A stretch of DNA of 64,000 nucleotides, from positions 1 through 64,000 of the forward strand of contig NZ_PVTZ01000012.1 of the NCBI RefSeq assembly GCF_003003125.1. Direction: 5' to 3'. The translations under genes were made by a program, and so were the position numbers. Positions 52,567-60,287 of the stretch are shown here, piece by piece (positions within the stretch are counted from its first letter, which is position 1; each line of letters begins with the position of its first letter). This stretch comes from Laceyella sediminis. Lineage in GTDB: Bacteria > Bacillota > Bacilli > Thermoactinomycetales > Thermoactinomycetaceae. The notes under the pieces are model-generated. The model was not told the origin of the DNA and ran no database searches. It saw nothing but the letters and a program-made list of their open reading frames with translations.

Positions 52567-53667
52567 ATGTCGAAAAAAAGGAAATGGTTGTCCGCGATCT
52601 TTGGCGTGCTGTTGATCCCAGGGATCTTGAGTGTAATTTTGATTGCGTTCGAGGACCAAACCAACCAATGGGTGATGCAGATTGCCGGAAATGAGCCGGT
52701 AGAGGTGAAGACCAAACGATTGGCACAGAAGAATGAATTGATCTACGGCGATTGCGGCGCACTGGGGGATCGCTTAGAAGATGTGATGAAAGAGTGCCCA
52801 AACTATGTGTACCAATTGCGTTCGCAATCAACGACTGCCCCGTTTGAATTGAGACATGAAGTGCGGATCAAAGGGGAAGCAGGTCGGACGGTGTCGTATT
52901 TCTTCACCAACCAAGTGCTGACGGAGATGGAAGTAACTGATCCTGCTTTCGCACAGGTGACTTTCAATAAGGTGAAAAAAGAATTTAATGACACGAAACA
53001 CAATGGCCTTAATGATGAAGTGAGCGAATATGCCTATCCTGTGGGCAAGAACAAAGTGACCTTCGTGTATGATCCAGACAAGCGGTTGTTGCGCACAATC
53101 CGCTTGGAAGGAAGCAGCATCAGACCTAAGGGGGAGAACAAATCCGTTCCGGCTTTGCAAAAGGAATACAAAGCGAGCCCAGATAAAGAGTTGCCCCTGG
53201 CTGGTGGGGAACCCGCAGCGCAAAAGCTGAAGCAATACATGCAAGCTGGGGATTTGCCAGCGTATGGTTGCGGCGCTTTGGGTACTACTTATGACCAGGT
53301 ACTGACCACCTGCGGCAAGGACTTGGTGTATGAAGAGCAAGATAAAGAGCAGAAAATCAAACGCATCGGCTATGAATACAAGAATCAAGCGATCAGATTA
53401 ACTTTCCACGAAGACAGACTCACCCGAATCGAAGTGGAGCAAAAGGATAAACCTTGGAAAATTGCAGGAGTGAATAAGGTATTTGGCAATCCGGTCAAAA
53501 GAGAAGTGAAACAATCTTACTACCAATTGGGCCAACATGTGGTGGTGCTCAGCTACAATGATACGATGCAATTGAACAAAGTGGCCGTCGCCGATGCGAA
53601 GTGGCACAAGCAAGAATTGCAAAAGAAAAAATCAGATGAATTCAATCTGGAAGACTTGATCTTTTAG
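52567..53667 (+). CDS. Membrane-anchored paralogue with two Cys-Gly-x-Leu-Gly domains
   Basis: A 366-residue protein; ATG 52567 lies 9 nt after GGGAGG (ATG 52561 is too close). Same layout as its neighbour: short basic tail, one helix (WLSAIFGVLLIPGILSVILIAFED), then two repeats opening GDCGALGDRLEDVMKECPNY and YGCGALGTTYDQVLTTCGKD. The spacing of the Cys pair is conserved in all four domains of the two proteins, indicating duplication within and between genes. Function unknown; terminator follows. Confidence 0.65.
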   Translation: MSKKRKWLSAIFGVLLIPGILSVILIAFEDQTNQWVMQIAGNEPVEVKTKRLAQKNELIYGDCGALGDRLEDVMKECPNYVYQLRSQSTTAPFELRHEVRIKGEAGRTVSYFFTNQVLTEMEVTDPAFAQVTFNKVKKEFNDTKHNGLNDEVSEYAYPVGKNKVTFVYDPDKRLLRTIRLEGSSIRPKGENKSVPALQKEYKASPDKELPLAGGEPAAQKLKQYMQAGDLPAYGCGALGTTYDQVLTTCGKDLVYEEQDKEQKIKRIGYEYKNQAIRLTFHEDRLTRIEVEQKDKPWKIAGVNKVFGNPVKREVKQSYYQLGQHVVVLSYNDTMQLNKVAVADAKWHKQELQKKKSDEFNLEDLIF

Positions 53668-53669
53668 CA

Positions 53670-53712
53670 AAAAGCCCACGGTAGGTTGTTCCGTGGGCTT
53701 TGGCTTTTTTAT
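53670..53712 (+). terminator. Intrinsic terminator
   Basis: AAAGCCCACGG/CCGTGGGCTTT perfect 11-bp stem with a T-rich tail. Confidence 0.9.
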
Positions 53713-53754
53713 TGTTCGTTATAATTTAAACATTACTATGTCAACTAGGCTGAA

Positions 53755-54534
53755 TTATGTGATTGCTATCACCGTCGGCGTATAATCGATCAGCAACATG
53801 CCGCGCTCTGCGATGCTACCGTTGGGGCCGCAAGTGACAGGGCTGACATAGTGGCTGACCATCCTGTCGCAAACGCCGTAGGAGTCCAGTGGTTCGGTCA
53901 AGGTGAATCGCGTGTGAACCAGATGTTCCGGAACCTCATCCAACTGCTTGCCAGTACAGTCGGGATGGGCAATGGCATTAAGGCCACCCTTCACATTGCG
54001 GTATGTGATAAGATGAGCAAATGTGAACGGCTCGCCGTCCTGATGGATGTGGTTGGGGGATGCGAATGCTTCTTCACCTGGTTTCACAAGAAAATTGACC
54101 AAATGCACACCGACATGAATGGGCATCACCAAGTCGCGCGCTTCCCAAAACGTTTGCTCGTAATCATGGAGGATGATGTTATGTAACAGGGGATTGGCCT
54201 TGGTCGCTTCAGACAGCGGTGCGAATGCCCGGTAGGTATCCACATGCTCGGCATTAAAGGTCCCTTGAAAATATTCGCAGACTTCCACGCCATCTTCCCG
54301 AATATGGTTTGGTAGCCAGTAAAACGTGCTATCCCATGGCAAGATAATAGCCCGGGAATAGCGGCGGAAACGTGTGTGATTTGGAGCATAAGGATCAGGC
54401 GGCAGATCGGCGAACGCCTGTTGCAATTGTGACAACTCTTCCCCCAGTGTCGGATATGACCACATTTGTTTAAGGTCGAAACGAATGAACCCGTTTTCTT
54501 GTAATGGTTTAGATTGAGTGAGTAACTTTTCCAT
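53755..54534 (-). CDS. 2-oxoglutarate/Fe(II) dioxygenase family protein (PF10014 type)
   Basis: A 259-residue protein starting at ATG 54534, 9 nt after AGGAGG. The core IHQDGEPFTFAHLITYRNVKGG supplies the His-x-Asp iron ligands, and DRMVSHYVSPV the distal His; this arrangement matches the 2OG-Fe_Oxy_2 family that includes Bacillus L-isoleucine 4-hydroxylase. RRYSRAIILPW near residue 57 is also conserved. A free amino acid hydroxylase is plausible, but the substrate cannot be read from sequence. Monocistronic, next to the tRNA-Ala/mobile-element junction. Confidence 0.88.
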   Translation of the reverse strand: MEKLLTQSKPLQENGFIRFDLKQMWSYPTLGEELSQLQQAFADLPPDPYAPNHTRFRRYSRAIILPWDSTFYWLPNHIREDGVEVCEYFQGTFNAEHVDTYRAFAPLSEATKANPLLHNIILHDYEQTFWEARDLVMPIHVGVHLVNFLVKPGEEAFASPNHIHQDGEPFTFAHLITYRNVKGGLNAIAHPDCTGKQLDEVPEHLVHTRFTLTEPLDSYGVCDRMVSHYVSPVTCGPNGSIAERGMLLIDYTPTVIAIT

Positions 54535-54778
54535 GTCGACAAACCTCCTGTAAGCATCATACCATGCCGCTTAGATGCAGAGGGGAATTTTGCGAAGTCT
54601 GAATCTTGGGATGATGAGAGGAGCCTGCTGTGATGGCAGGAAGAAGCGAGGTGGGTAGATAATATGTTTGTATGAAAGGCTTTGTTAGTGGAATAAAATA
54701 ACTTTCCCGGAATGGGTATTTTGTTGTTGACATGGGTGTTCCATCTGGATACAATAACTATTGTAGTCAATTGAATAC

Positions 54779-54854
54779 GGGGCATTAGCTCAGCTGGGAG
54801 AGCGCTACACTGGCAGTGTAGAGGTCAGCGGTTCGAGCCCGCTATGCTCCACCA
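54779..54854 (+). tRNA. tRNA-Ala (anticodon GGC)
   Basis: 76 nt with CCA encoded. Acceptor stem GGGGCAT/ATGCTCC includes the G3-U70 pair that identifies alanine tRNAs; D-arm GCTCAGCTGGGAGAGC, anticodon arm CTACA-CTGGCAG-TGTAG with anticodon GGC, and T-arm AGCGG-TTCGAGC-CCGCT are all intact. Its 3' end is the apparent integration site of the downstream mobile element. Confidence 0.97.
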
Positions 54855-54871
54855 CACGGTTTAAAAGCGTT

Positions 54872-54939
54872 GGTGTACCGTTATTTTACCGGAGTGTTAA
54901 CGTTCATTCACTCGGTAAGGTAGCGGTACACCTTTTTTT
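54872..54939 (+). terminator. First hairpin terminator after tRNA-Ala
   Basis: GGTGTACCG...TTACCG...AGTG pairs with CACT...CGGTAA...CGGTACACC, a long stem followed by seven T residues; isolates the recombinase from tRNA transcription. Confidence 0.85.
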
Positions 54940-54950
54940 GTGCCGTCCTT

Positions 54951-54995
54951 AACCCTCTTGACACGTTATTTGCGCGTGTTAAGGGGGGTTTTTTT
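54951..54995 (+). terminator. Second hairpin with embedded recombinase ribosome site
   Basis: AACCCTCTTGACACG pairs with CGTGTTAAGGGGGGTT, followed by a T-run. The AAGGGGGG ribosome site of the recombinase lies in the 3' arm, so this hairpin can both terminate read-through transcripts and hide the site. Confidence 0.75.
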
Positions 54996-54996
54996 G

Positions 54997-56019
54997 TTGC
55001 CGAAAAACGGAAGACGCGGCCGCGCGAAGCTAGAGCGGGCGTTAAGTCGTTCTAATGAAACGTTAGCAAGCCTACCGGAACTATTCGAAATGTACATTTA
55101 CGCCAAACAAGCGGAGGGCACCGCGAAAGGCACGTTAACTAACAAGCGGCTAGCCGTTAACAAGTTCTTACAGTTCGTCGAAGACAACGGACATCAAGAC
55201 GTATCATTGCGGGCGTTAAGCGTTCAGACCGTTCGGGAGTTCATTTCCTATCTACGGTATAACCACGTAAAACACGAAAATAACCAATTTGTCGATGACG
55301 ACTATAAAACGGCGGGTTTATCGCCTTCCACGGTTAACACGCATTTGAAACATTTGCGCGATTTCTTTAACTTCCTAAAATCCGAAAAATACACCGATGA
55401 CAACCCTTTCCATGCTGTCAAGCTCGTTAAAGAACCCGTGGACGCGGTAGAGGCGCTAACGATGGATGAAATAAAGCGGCTGGTACGCATTCCTGATACT
55501 AAGCGATTCGCTGGATTTCGGGATTACGTTCTAATCGTTCTACTACTAGACACCGGGTTGAGAATCAGTGAGGCACTCGCGCTTACCGCTGATGATATCG
55601 ACTTTAAGACACAAAACATTACCGTTAAAGCCGAGAACGCTAAGAGCGGTAAATTCCGGTTCGTACCGTTCAGCCCCAAGACCGGGCGGTTACTAAAAGA
55701 GCTAATAGCCGAGGTAAAGGAAATAGATTGCGTTTATCTGTTCTGCACGGTCTACGGGAATCCGCTAGAACGGGAGATATTCCGCAAGCGATTAAAGAGG
55801 TACGCGGAAGAAGCGGGGATTACGCGGAAAGTATCGCCGCACGTTCTACGTCATAGCTTTGCGACGCAATACCTTCTGAATAACGGCGACGTAATGTCAT
55901 TGCAGAAGATTCTAGGTCATTCTTCCATCTCAATGGTTCGGCGATATGTACAGATGACCGACGCGGACATATCGAAGACACACGCCAAGTTTTCGCCTAT
56001 ACAAAATATCCGAGTTTAG
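54997..56019 (+). CDS. Tyrosine recombinase / integrase
   Basis: A 340-residue site-specific recombinase. TTG 54997 is chosen because AAGGGGGG lies 8 nt upstream (TTG 54994 is also in frame). The N-terminal SAM-like core-binding domain spans ~25-140, the catalytic domain ~150-340 with TGLRISEAL (Arg I), HVLRHSFATQYL (His-x-x-Arg), LGHSS (His) and RRYVQM (nucleophile Tyr). It is XerC/D-like in length and probably integrates the element into tRNA-Ala. Two terminators shield it from tRNA read-through. Confidence 0.93.
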   Translation: MPKNGRRGRAKLERALSRSNETLASLPELFEMYIYAKQAEGTAKGTLTNKRLAVNKFLQFVEDNGHQDVSLRALSVQTVREFISYLRYNHVKHENNQFVDDDYKTAGLSPSTVNTHLKHLRDFFNFLKSEKYTDDNPFHAVKLVKEPVDAVEALTMDEIKRLVRIPDTKRFAGFRDYVLIVLLLDTGLRISEALALTADDIDFKTQNITVKAENAKSGKFRFVPFSPKTGRLLKELIAEVKEIDCVYLFCTVYGNPLEREIFRKRLKRYAEEAGITRKVSPHVLRHSFATQYLLNNGDVMSLQKILGHSSISMVRRYVQMTDADISKTHAKFSPIQNIRV

Positions 56020-56152
56020 CCATTCAGACATAAAAAAAGCGCCGAGCATAAGCCCGACGACACACAACGACACAAAACACATTAAAGAGGTTTTTATTAT
56101 AGCAAGTGGGCGGGATATGCTTCAATACCGCTACACTAATAATCGTGTGTTA

Positions 56153-56184
56153 GTCGGGGCTCTCGGTAAAGGGGAGCCGACAGC
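56153..56184 (+). promoter_or_regulatory. Hairpin covering the ribosome site of the winged-helix gene
   Basis: GTCGG-GGCTC pairs with GAGCC-GAC around a loop containing GGTAAAGGG; the AAAGGGGAG ribosome site sits partly in the stem, immediately before ATG 56185. Likely reduces translation unless melted. Confidence 0.5.
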
Positions 56185-56979
56185 ATGAGCAAAACCGCTA
56201 ATAAAACCGCTAATAAAACCGCTAATAACTACGCGCAACTCGCAAAGAAATACTCGCTATTCAAAAACGTTGAACACTTGAACGGAACTGTCGCCAAGCA
56301 CTTGTATCATAAAACGCACTTACTCAATAAAAACGCTATCGCTGTTTATAAGCTACTAGCACGCTACGCGGTCAAATTCTGCGGTACCGCGTTCATTAAA
56401 CATGACACTTTAGCCGAAAGTATCGGAATCAGTCGCCGGACGGTTATCCGCGCGATTGACCGACTCATCGAATTGCGCATTATTGCGAAGAAGAACGTAT
56501 TACGAGAAAAAGCGGGCGGCTACGGCTCGAATTTATATATTCTATTGCCATATTCTACTAATGACACAGCGCATTTGTCACAACGGGAAGAACCGGAACA
56601 GCCAAGCGAGACAAGCGATAAGACCGTCGAAAATGACGACGAAGCAGTAATTTCTAAAAGCATCATAGAGAAGTTTAATAAACGTTTTTCTAGAAAAAAC
56701 CCGTACAACCGATTCAAAAGTCTAGTACTCAATCATACAGGAGATAAAAAGCTATTATACAAAATTTACGGCGTGTTTCTGATGAATATTAAATGGTTAC
56801 GCTCTGGTTACGACATTAACGAGCTAACCGATATAGGATTGTATGCGTTAAGAGAATCATTTAAGGCATTCAAGAAAGGAAAAGTACGCTCGTTAACGGG
56901 CTATTATAACGGAGTTTTGCGCAACTGTTTAGACGCTCTCTATGAAGAGACTATGACCGGATGTGAATATTACGCCTGA
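56185..56979 (+). CDS. Winged-helix replication-initiation-type protein
   Basis: A 264-residue protein. Its first codons are three perfect 12-bp tandem repeats (56191-56226) encoding KTAN units. Residues ~70-115 form a winged HTH (AFIKHDTLAESIGISRRTVI ... IDRLIELRIIAKKN); the rest is a helical, basic domain (KFNKRFSRKNPYNRFKSLVL ... ALRESFKAFKKGKVRSLTG). Size and architecture resemble HTH/DnaD-like proteins of Firmicute plasmids and prophages. Replication function is inferred from layout and the tandem repeats. Confidence 0.6.
   Translation: MSKTANKTANKTANNYAQLAKKYSLFKNVEHLNGTVAKHLYHKTHLLNKNAIAVYKLLARYAVKFCGTAFIKHDTLAESIGISRRTVIRAIDRLIELRIIAKKNVLREKAGGYGSNLYILLPYSTNDTAHLSQREEPEQPSETSDKTVENDDEAVISKSIIEKFNKRFSRKNPYNRFKSLVLNHTGDKKLLYKIYGVFLMNIKWLRSGYDINELTDIGLYALRESFKAFKKGKVRSLTGYYNGVLRNCLDALYEETMTGCEYYA
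56191..56226 (+). repeat. Three perfect 12-bp tandem repeats
   Basis: The unit AAAACCGCTAAT occurs three times in a row inside the start of the winged-helix gene, in codon phase. They could be iterons bound by the encoded protein, or a coding micro-satellite. Confidence 0.8.
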
Positions 56980-57029
56980 TATGGCGGACTAAAACAAATA
57001 CGCTTAACAGCGGATATGGAGGAGATAAT

Positions 57030-58049
57030 ATGAAACTGTTAAACACCTTATCAGCGCTGTTAGTTCTGGTATGCGCGGTATATATTAGCGTTAATCATAC
57101 ACATGATTTGTTTATGGGCGTAGGGTACACGTCGCGGCAGGCGTGGGTTGCTACCATTATGAGCGAAACAATGTTCATTGTCGGGGGAATCAATCTAGCG
57201 GCGGCACGTCTACGCGGGTATAAGCCAGGAACTCCCGCATACCTGGGATTTATTCAAGGCGTCGCGCTCGTTGGCTGGTCTAATATCGCCGCCACATATA
57301 AATACGGAATTGACGGGTGGTTGCTCGGAAGCTCTATAGTCTCCGCCGTTTTGATTATGGAAGCGATTATGACTAACGCCACGAAGAAGGCGGACGAGAA
57401 CGCGGAACAGGAACCGGAGGAGAAGGCGGAAAACGACCAACCGAAAAAACCAACCGCCCGACCAGACCGCCACGACCAACCGGAGCAACCAGACCACCCA
57501 AACCATCCAACCACCCAACGAGAACAGACCGACCAACCGACCAATCAACCGGAACAACCAACCGCCCAACCAGAAGACAACGACAAAGCCGACCAACCGG
57601 ATGAAACCGCCCAAGTAGCGGATACTGCCCAAACCAACCAAGCGGATGAGACCAACCAAGACGTCGCCAAGTCGGAAGAATCCGCCCAACCGCTACCGAC
57701 CGCCCAAGCGGAAGCAACCAACCGACCAACGAATAACAACCAACCGACCAACCAACCGGGAGGAACCGCCCAACCTGAACAACCGGAGGAGGTAACTGAC
57801 CAACCAACCGACCAGCCAACGGGTGCCACCCAAACCACCCAAAACGACGAAACCGCCCAAGCGGATGGAATCGAGGAGACCGACCAAACCGACAAACCTA
57901 CCACGCCGTATGAGTGGGCGGTACACGAATACAAGAGAACGGGAAAAGTTCCCACCCGTCGAGGGTTGGCGAAATTGGCGGGCTGTTCCGAGTGGAAGGC
58001 AGGCAACGCGAAGAAACAACTAGAAGAGGAACTCGGATTAGCCGGATAA
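57030..58049 (+). CDS. Membrane protein with low-complexity linker and C-terminal DNA-binding-like module
   Basis: A 339-residue protein with GGAGGAG before ATG 57030. Four hydrophobic helices (about 5-20, 38-58, 72-90, 98-116) resemble DUF2637-type membrane domains. Residues ~125-295 are an extreme Pro/Gln/Thr/Asn/Asp/Glu low-complexity linker (QPTNQPEQPTAQPE-type units). The last ~40 residues (YEWAVHEYKRTGKVPTRRGLAK, then LAGCSEWKAGNAKKQLEEEL) look like a small helix-turn-helix. The layout suggests a membrane tether for DNA, as in actinobacterial plasmid proteins. Confidence 0.65.
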   Translation: MKLLNTLSALLVLVCAVYISVNHTHDLFMGVGYTSRQAWVATIMSETMFIVGGINLAAARLRGYKPGTPAYLGFIQGVALVGWSNIAATYKYGIDGWLLGSSIVSAVLIMEAIMTNATKKADENAEQEPEEKAENDQPKKPTARPDRHDQPEQPDHPNHPTTQREQTDQPTNQPEQPTAQPEDNDKADQPDETAQVADTAQTNQADETNQDVAKSEESAQPLPTAQAEATNRPTNNNQPTNQPGGTAQPEQPEEVTDQPTDQPTGATQTTQNDETAQADGIEETDQTDKPTTPYEWAVHEYKRTGKVPTRRGLAKLAGCSEWKAGNAKKQLEEELGLAG

Positions 58050-58051
58050 CG

Positions 58052-58078
58052 AGTAAACGGCGCACACCGCGCCTTTAC
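58052..58078 (+). terminator. Weak hairpin after the membrane/HTH gene
   Basis: GTAAA-GGCGC pairs with GCGCC-TTTAC but no clear T-run follows; terminator role uncertain. Confidence 0.4.
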
Positions 58079-58115
58079 TATAAATCTATTTCTATTACTG
58101 AAAGGATGATGTTAA

Positions 58116-58310
58116 ATGTTAGCGGAGAAACAGGCGCAAGTATTCCATAACGCGCAGGACGCTATTAAATCGACCGCCAGCGAGATGAGCCGGAAGTATC
58201 CGGCGGTGGGTTTTTATCTGCTGACCAATCCGCTATTCAACTTAAAAGTAACGCTACATATGCCGGGATTTTCCCGGCATTTTTTATTTCCTTTATCCGA
58301 TACATTATAA
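58116..58310 (+). pseudogene. Short, probably truncated element gene
   Basis: A 64-codon frame from ATG 58116 with AAAGGA upstream. The start (MLAEKQAQVFHNAQDAIKST, then ASEMSRKYPAVGFYL) looks like real protein, but the frame then reads straight through an intrinsic terminator at 58260-58286. The 3' part was probably lost by deletion, as in a degenerating cargo gene. No family recognised. Confidence 0.4.
58260..58286 (+). terminator. Intrinsic terminator
   Basis: ATGCCGGGA/TCCCGGCAT perfect 9-bp stem and TTTTTT tail. A TATAAT, likely promoter P1 of the next cassette, lies just downstream at about 58308-58313. Confidence 0.85.
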
Positions 58311-58388
58311 TAAGAATATACAGAAATGAATGAACTCTATCCGCGCTACCGAATTTACCACATCCTCAATAGAAAGGAGGTAATGGAG

Positions 58389-58529
58389 GTGCGTAGAAAG
58401 TTTGTTTTCGTCCGCTATAAAGCACCTAAACCGTCGCAATGTCATGTTTGTAAAAAAGACGACCAACTATCTTGGAGTAATGGGGAATGGAAATGTGCTA
58501 GATGCTCGGTTGTAGTAGAACCAGATTAA
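58389..58529 (+). CDS. Small zinc-ribbon protein, cassette gene 1 (copy B)
   Basis: A 46-residue protein. GTG 58389 lies 8 nt after AAAGGAGG, whereas ATG 58383 is only 2 nt away; GTG also gives the MR[RG]K start shared with copy A. CHVCKKDD and CARCSVVVEPD supply two CxxC pairs of a zinc ribbon, with DQLSWSNGEWK between them, nearly identical to copy A. It lacks the ~11-residue insertion (GMGIEGRIAKK) of copy A. Placed directly ahead of the second AFLDGYKP gene. Confidence 0.85.
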   Translation: MRRKFVFVRYKAPKPSQCHVCKKDDQLSWSNGEWKCARCSVVVEPD

Positions 58530-58553
58530 TCGATAATTAGACAAAATATTCCG

Positions 58554-58616
58554 TGGATAACACCCTCTCTATTAAGTTATACTAGCACTAGCTTTACACT
58601 CTTAATAGGGAGGGCG
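58554..58616 (+). promoter_or_regulatory. Internal promoter inside a ribosome-site-masking hairpin (copy B)
   Basis: CCCTCTCTATTAAG (58563-58576) pairs with CTTAATAGGGAGGG (58601-58614) in a 14-bp stem with one G-U pair. The loop holds TATACT (58578-58583), with TGGATA 18 nt upstream. Transcripts reading through from the zinc-ribbon gene would hide the GGGAGGG ribosome site, while transcripts starting at the loop promoter lack the 5' arm and leave it open. Confidence 0.5.
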
Positions 58617-58622
58617 TTTCTT

Positions 58623-59192
58623 TTGGGCAAGAGGTATGAGCAAGCGTTTTTAGACGGGTACAAACCGGTGACGTTAGGCTGGAAGGGTAAGCTATTCAAT
58701 GAAATTTACTACGAACAGCTTATTCAGTACCCATATATCAATCCGTATGAAGGTAATCCTAACGGGTATATCTTCTTCCAAAACGGTCAGCTAAAAGAGA
58801 TGTACTTAGAGCGTATGAACGTTGCAAAAAACGAGTATGAGAAACACATTGTTTTAGGGGAAATGCTAGGTTTTCCCGTAAAGTCGGTTAAAAAGTATGC
58901 TGAAATGCGTGTTTTGGAAGATGAATTAGGAGAGTACCCGGAAATAGAAAGGAAACAAGCGGTAGGCGTTGAGTGGGCGGGATTCTTTTTTACTACATAC
59001 CTTGATTTCATCGAAAATGAAATTAAATGGTTATGGGAAACATACCAACACCCGAAAGCGGTAAACAATCTGCTATGCCTATGGTCAAAAGATATAGACG
59101 CTATGGAAATTAAGTACGGGGACTATGTTGCATTAGACAAAGCAGTGCGATTTATTAAGGAAAAAAGAAATTTGGTACCTATCAACATTTAA
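58623..59192 (+). CDS. AFLDGYKP-family protein, cassette gene 2 (copy B)
   Basis: A 189-residue protein from TTG 58623, 8 nt after GGGAGGG. Paralogue of 42564-43115: RYEQAFLDGYKP, IQYPYINPY, FFQNGQL, MLGFPVKSVKKYAEMRVLEDELGEYP, GVEWAGFFFTTY, EIKWLWETYQHPKAV, EIKYGDYVALDKAV and LVPINI align in order. Identity is roughly 40%. The invariant WAGF and WLW-TY-H blocks point to a conserved active or binding site, but no known enzyme motif is apparent. Terminator at 59192. Confidence 0.8.
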   Translation: MGKRYEQAFLDGYKPVTLGWKGKLFNEIYYEQLIQYPYINPYEGNPNGYIFFQNGQLKEMYLERMNVAKNEYEKHIVLGEMLGFPVKSVKKYAEMRVLEDELGEYPEIERKQAVGVEWAGFFFTTYLDFIENEIKWLWETYQHPKAVNNLLCLWSKDIDAMEIKYGDYVALDKAVRFIKEKRNLVPINI

Positions 59193-59219
59193 ACTGTCTT
59201 CTAGGCAGTTATTTTTTTT
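59192..59219 (+). terminator. Terminator of the cassette (copy B)
   Basis: AACTG/CAGTT short stem with an 8-T tail overlapping the stop codon. Confidence 0.65.
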
Positions 59220-60287
59220 GTTCGTAGACCGTCGCCTCTTATATTTTTGCCGTTTCGTCTTACTGCTATAGTGAAGGGGTATTTTACGATATTCCGACTC
59301 ACACACGAAATAAATTTAACTTTTTTCCGGTAAACCCTTATAAAAGGCACCTACTTGTGTTTGTACTCAATAGAGAGGTATTTTTTCGAGGTGAGCGGGG
59401 TTAACCCGTATCACAAAAATAATCTTAATCGTTTTTTACTCGTATCTTATCGCTTACTTGTATCCGTGTAACGCTTCATTATCCAGCGCGACACCGAGCG
59501 GGGAACCGTTCATGAGCGCATCAACCAAGTATTTTATACGTTGCAAGGCGTGGGCTTGCGTGGCTCGCGTCTTTTTTGTTTGCGCTGATAATCAATTTTT
59601 TACAGATAAAACCGAAAGTTATTTCGCTGAATAGTGTGCGAAACAGCGTTCTCATCGGTAAGGTATCATATACGGATTTTTTCGCGGGAGGCGATAACGA
59701 TTTTAGCATTTTATATAAAGAAAATTGGCGTCTAGGTGTGCGAAACGGCCTATTTCCCAGTAATGTATAGTGACGGTTTTTTTCATGAAAGGTGCTGGCG
59801 ACTCCTCCGGGTGGCTACGCTCTTTTCTATGAAAAAGACTTCCCGAACAATAGACCCCGCCCGGTAAATAACGAGAGGGCGCGGCTATCGGTATCTTTTA
59901 GCGGCATCTTTTACCCGAAAGATATACCGGAAAGGAAGTGATTGTAGCCAGCCGAAGCGCTAGCGAAGGATGGCAGGGCGAAGCCCTTAAACATCTTTTT
60001 CTTCTGTGCACCTAAAAAGTGCACAAATGCTTAAAAAGTCCAGTATTCATGCGGGTTTTCGACTCCATTCCTTAAAAGAAATAATAGTACTTTTTAAAAG
60101 TGCTAAAGCACTTTATAAAGGCTATCGCCTTTATTACTAACACTAAACAATTGTTAGATACTCGGTAATAAAACCTAAGTAGTAATAAGCGGTAATAAGC
60201 GAAGGAGTCGCCGCGCCGTTACAAAGTGAGGGCATTCACGCCGTCGCTTATTTGACATTCAAAAAATAAAAAAGGAGATGGTCGATA
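59220..60287. other. 1.1-kb gene-poor, repeat-rich region, possible replication origin
   Basis: No convincing gene; a 64-codon frame at 59576-59770 has no ribosome site. Folding sequences cluster at 60006-60155: GTGCAC/GTGCAC (60006-60024), AAAGTGC-TAAA-GCACTTT (60097-60114) directly abutting ATAAAGGC-TATC-GCCTTTAT (60115-60134), and AACAATTGTT (60146-60155). Direct repeats GTAATAAGCG occur twice at 60182-60201 with a partial third at 60164. This precedes the helicase-like gene, where an origin would be expected. Confidence 0.5.

Noticed and set aside
57210-58023. Several long minus-strand and alternate-frame open frames across the membrane/HTH gene
   Set aside because: They are low-complexity Trp/Gly/Val/Leu shadows of the Pro/Gln/Thr linker, without ribosome sites.
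59576-59770. 64-codon frame in the origin-like region
   Set aside because: Residue mix is not impossible for a protein, but there is no ribosome site, start is a weak TTG and no similarity is recognised.
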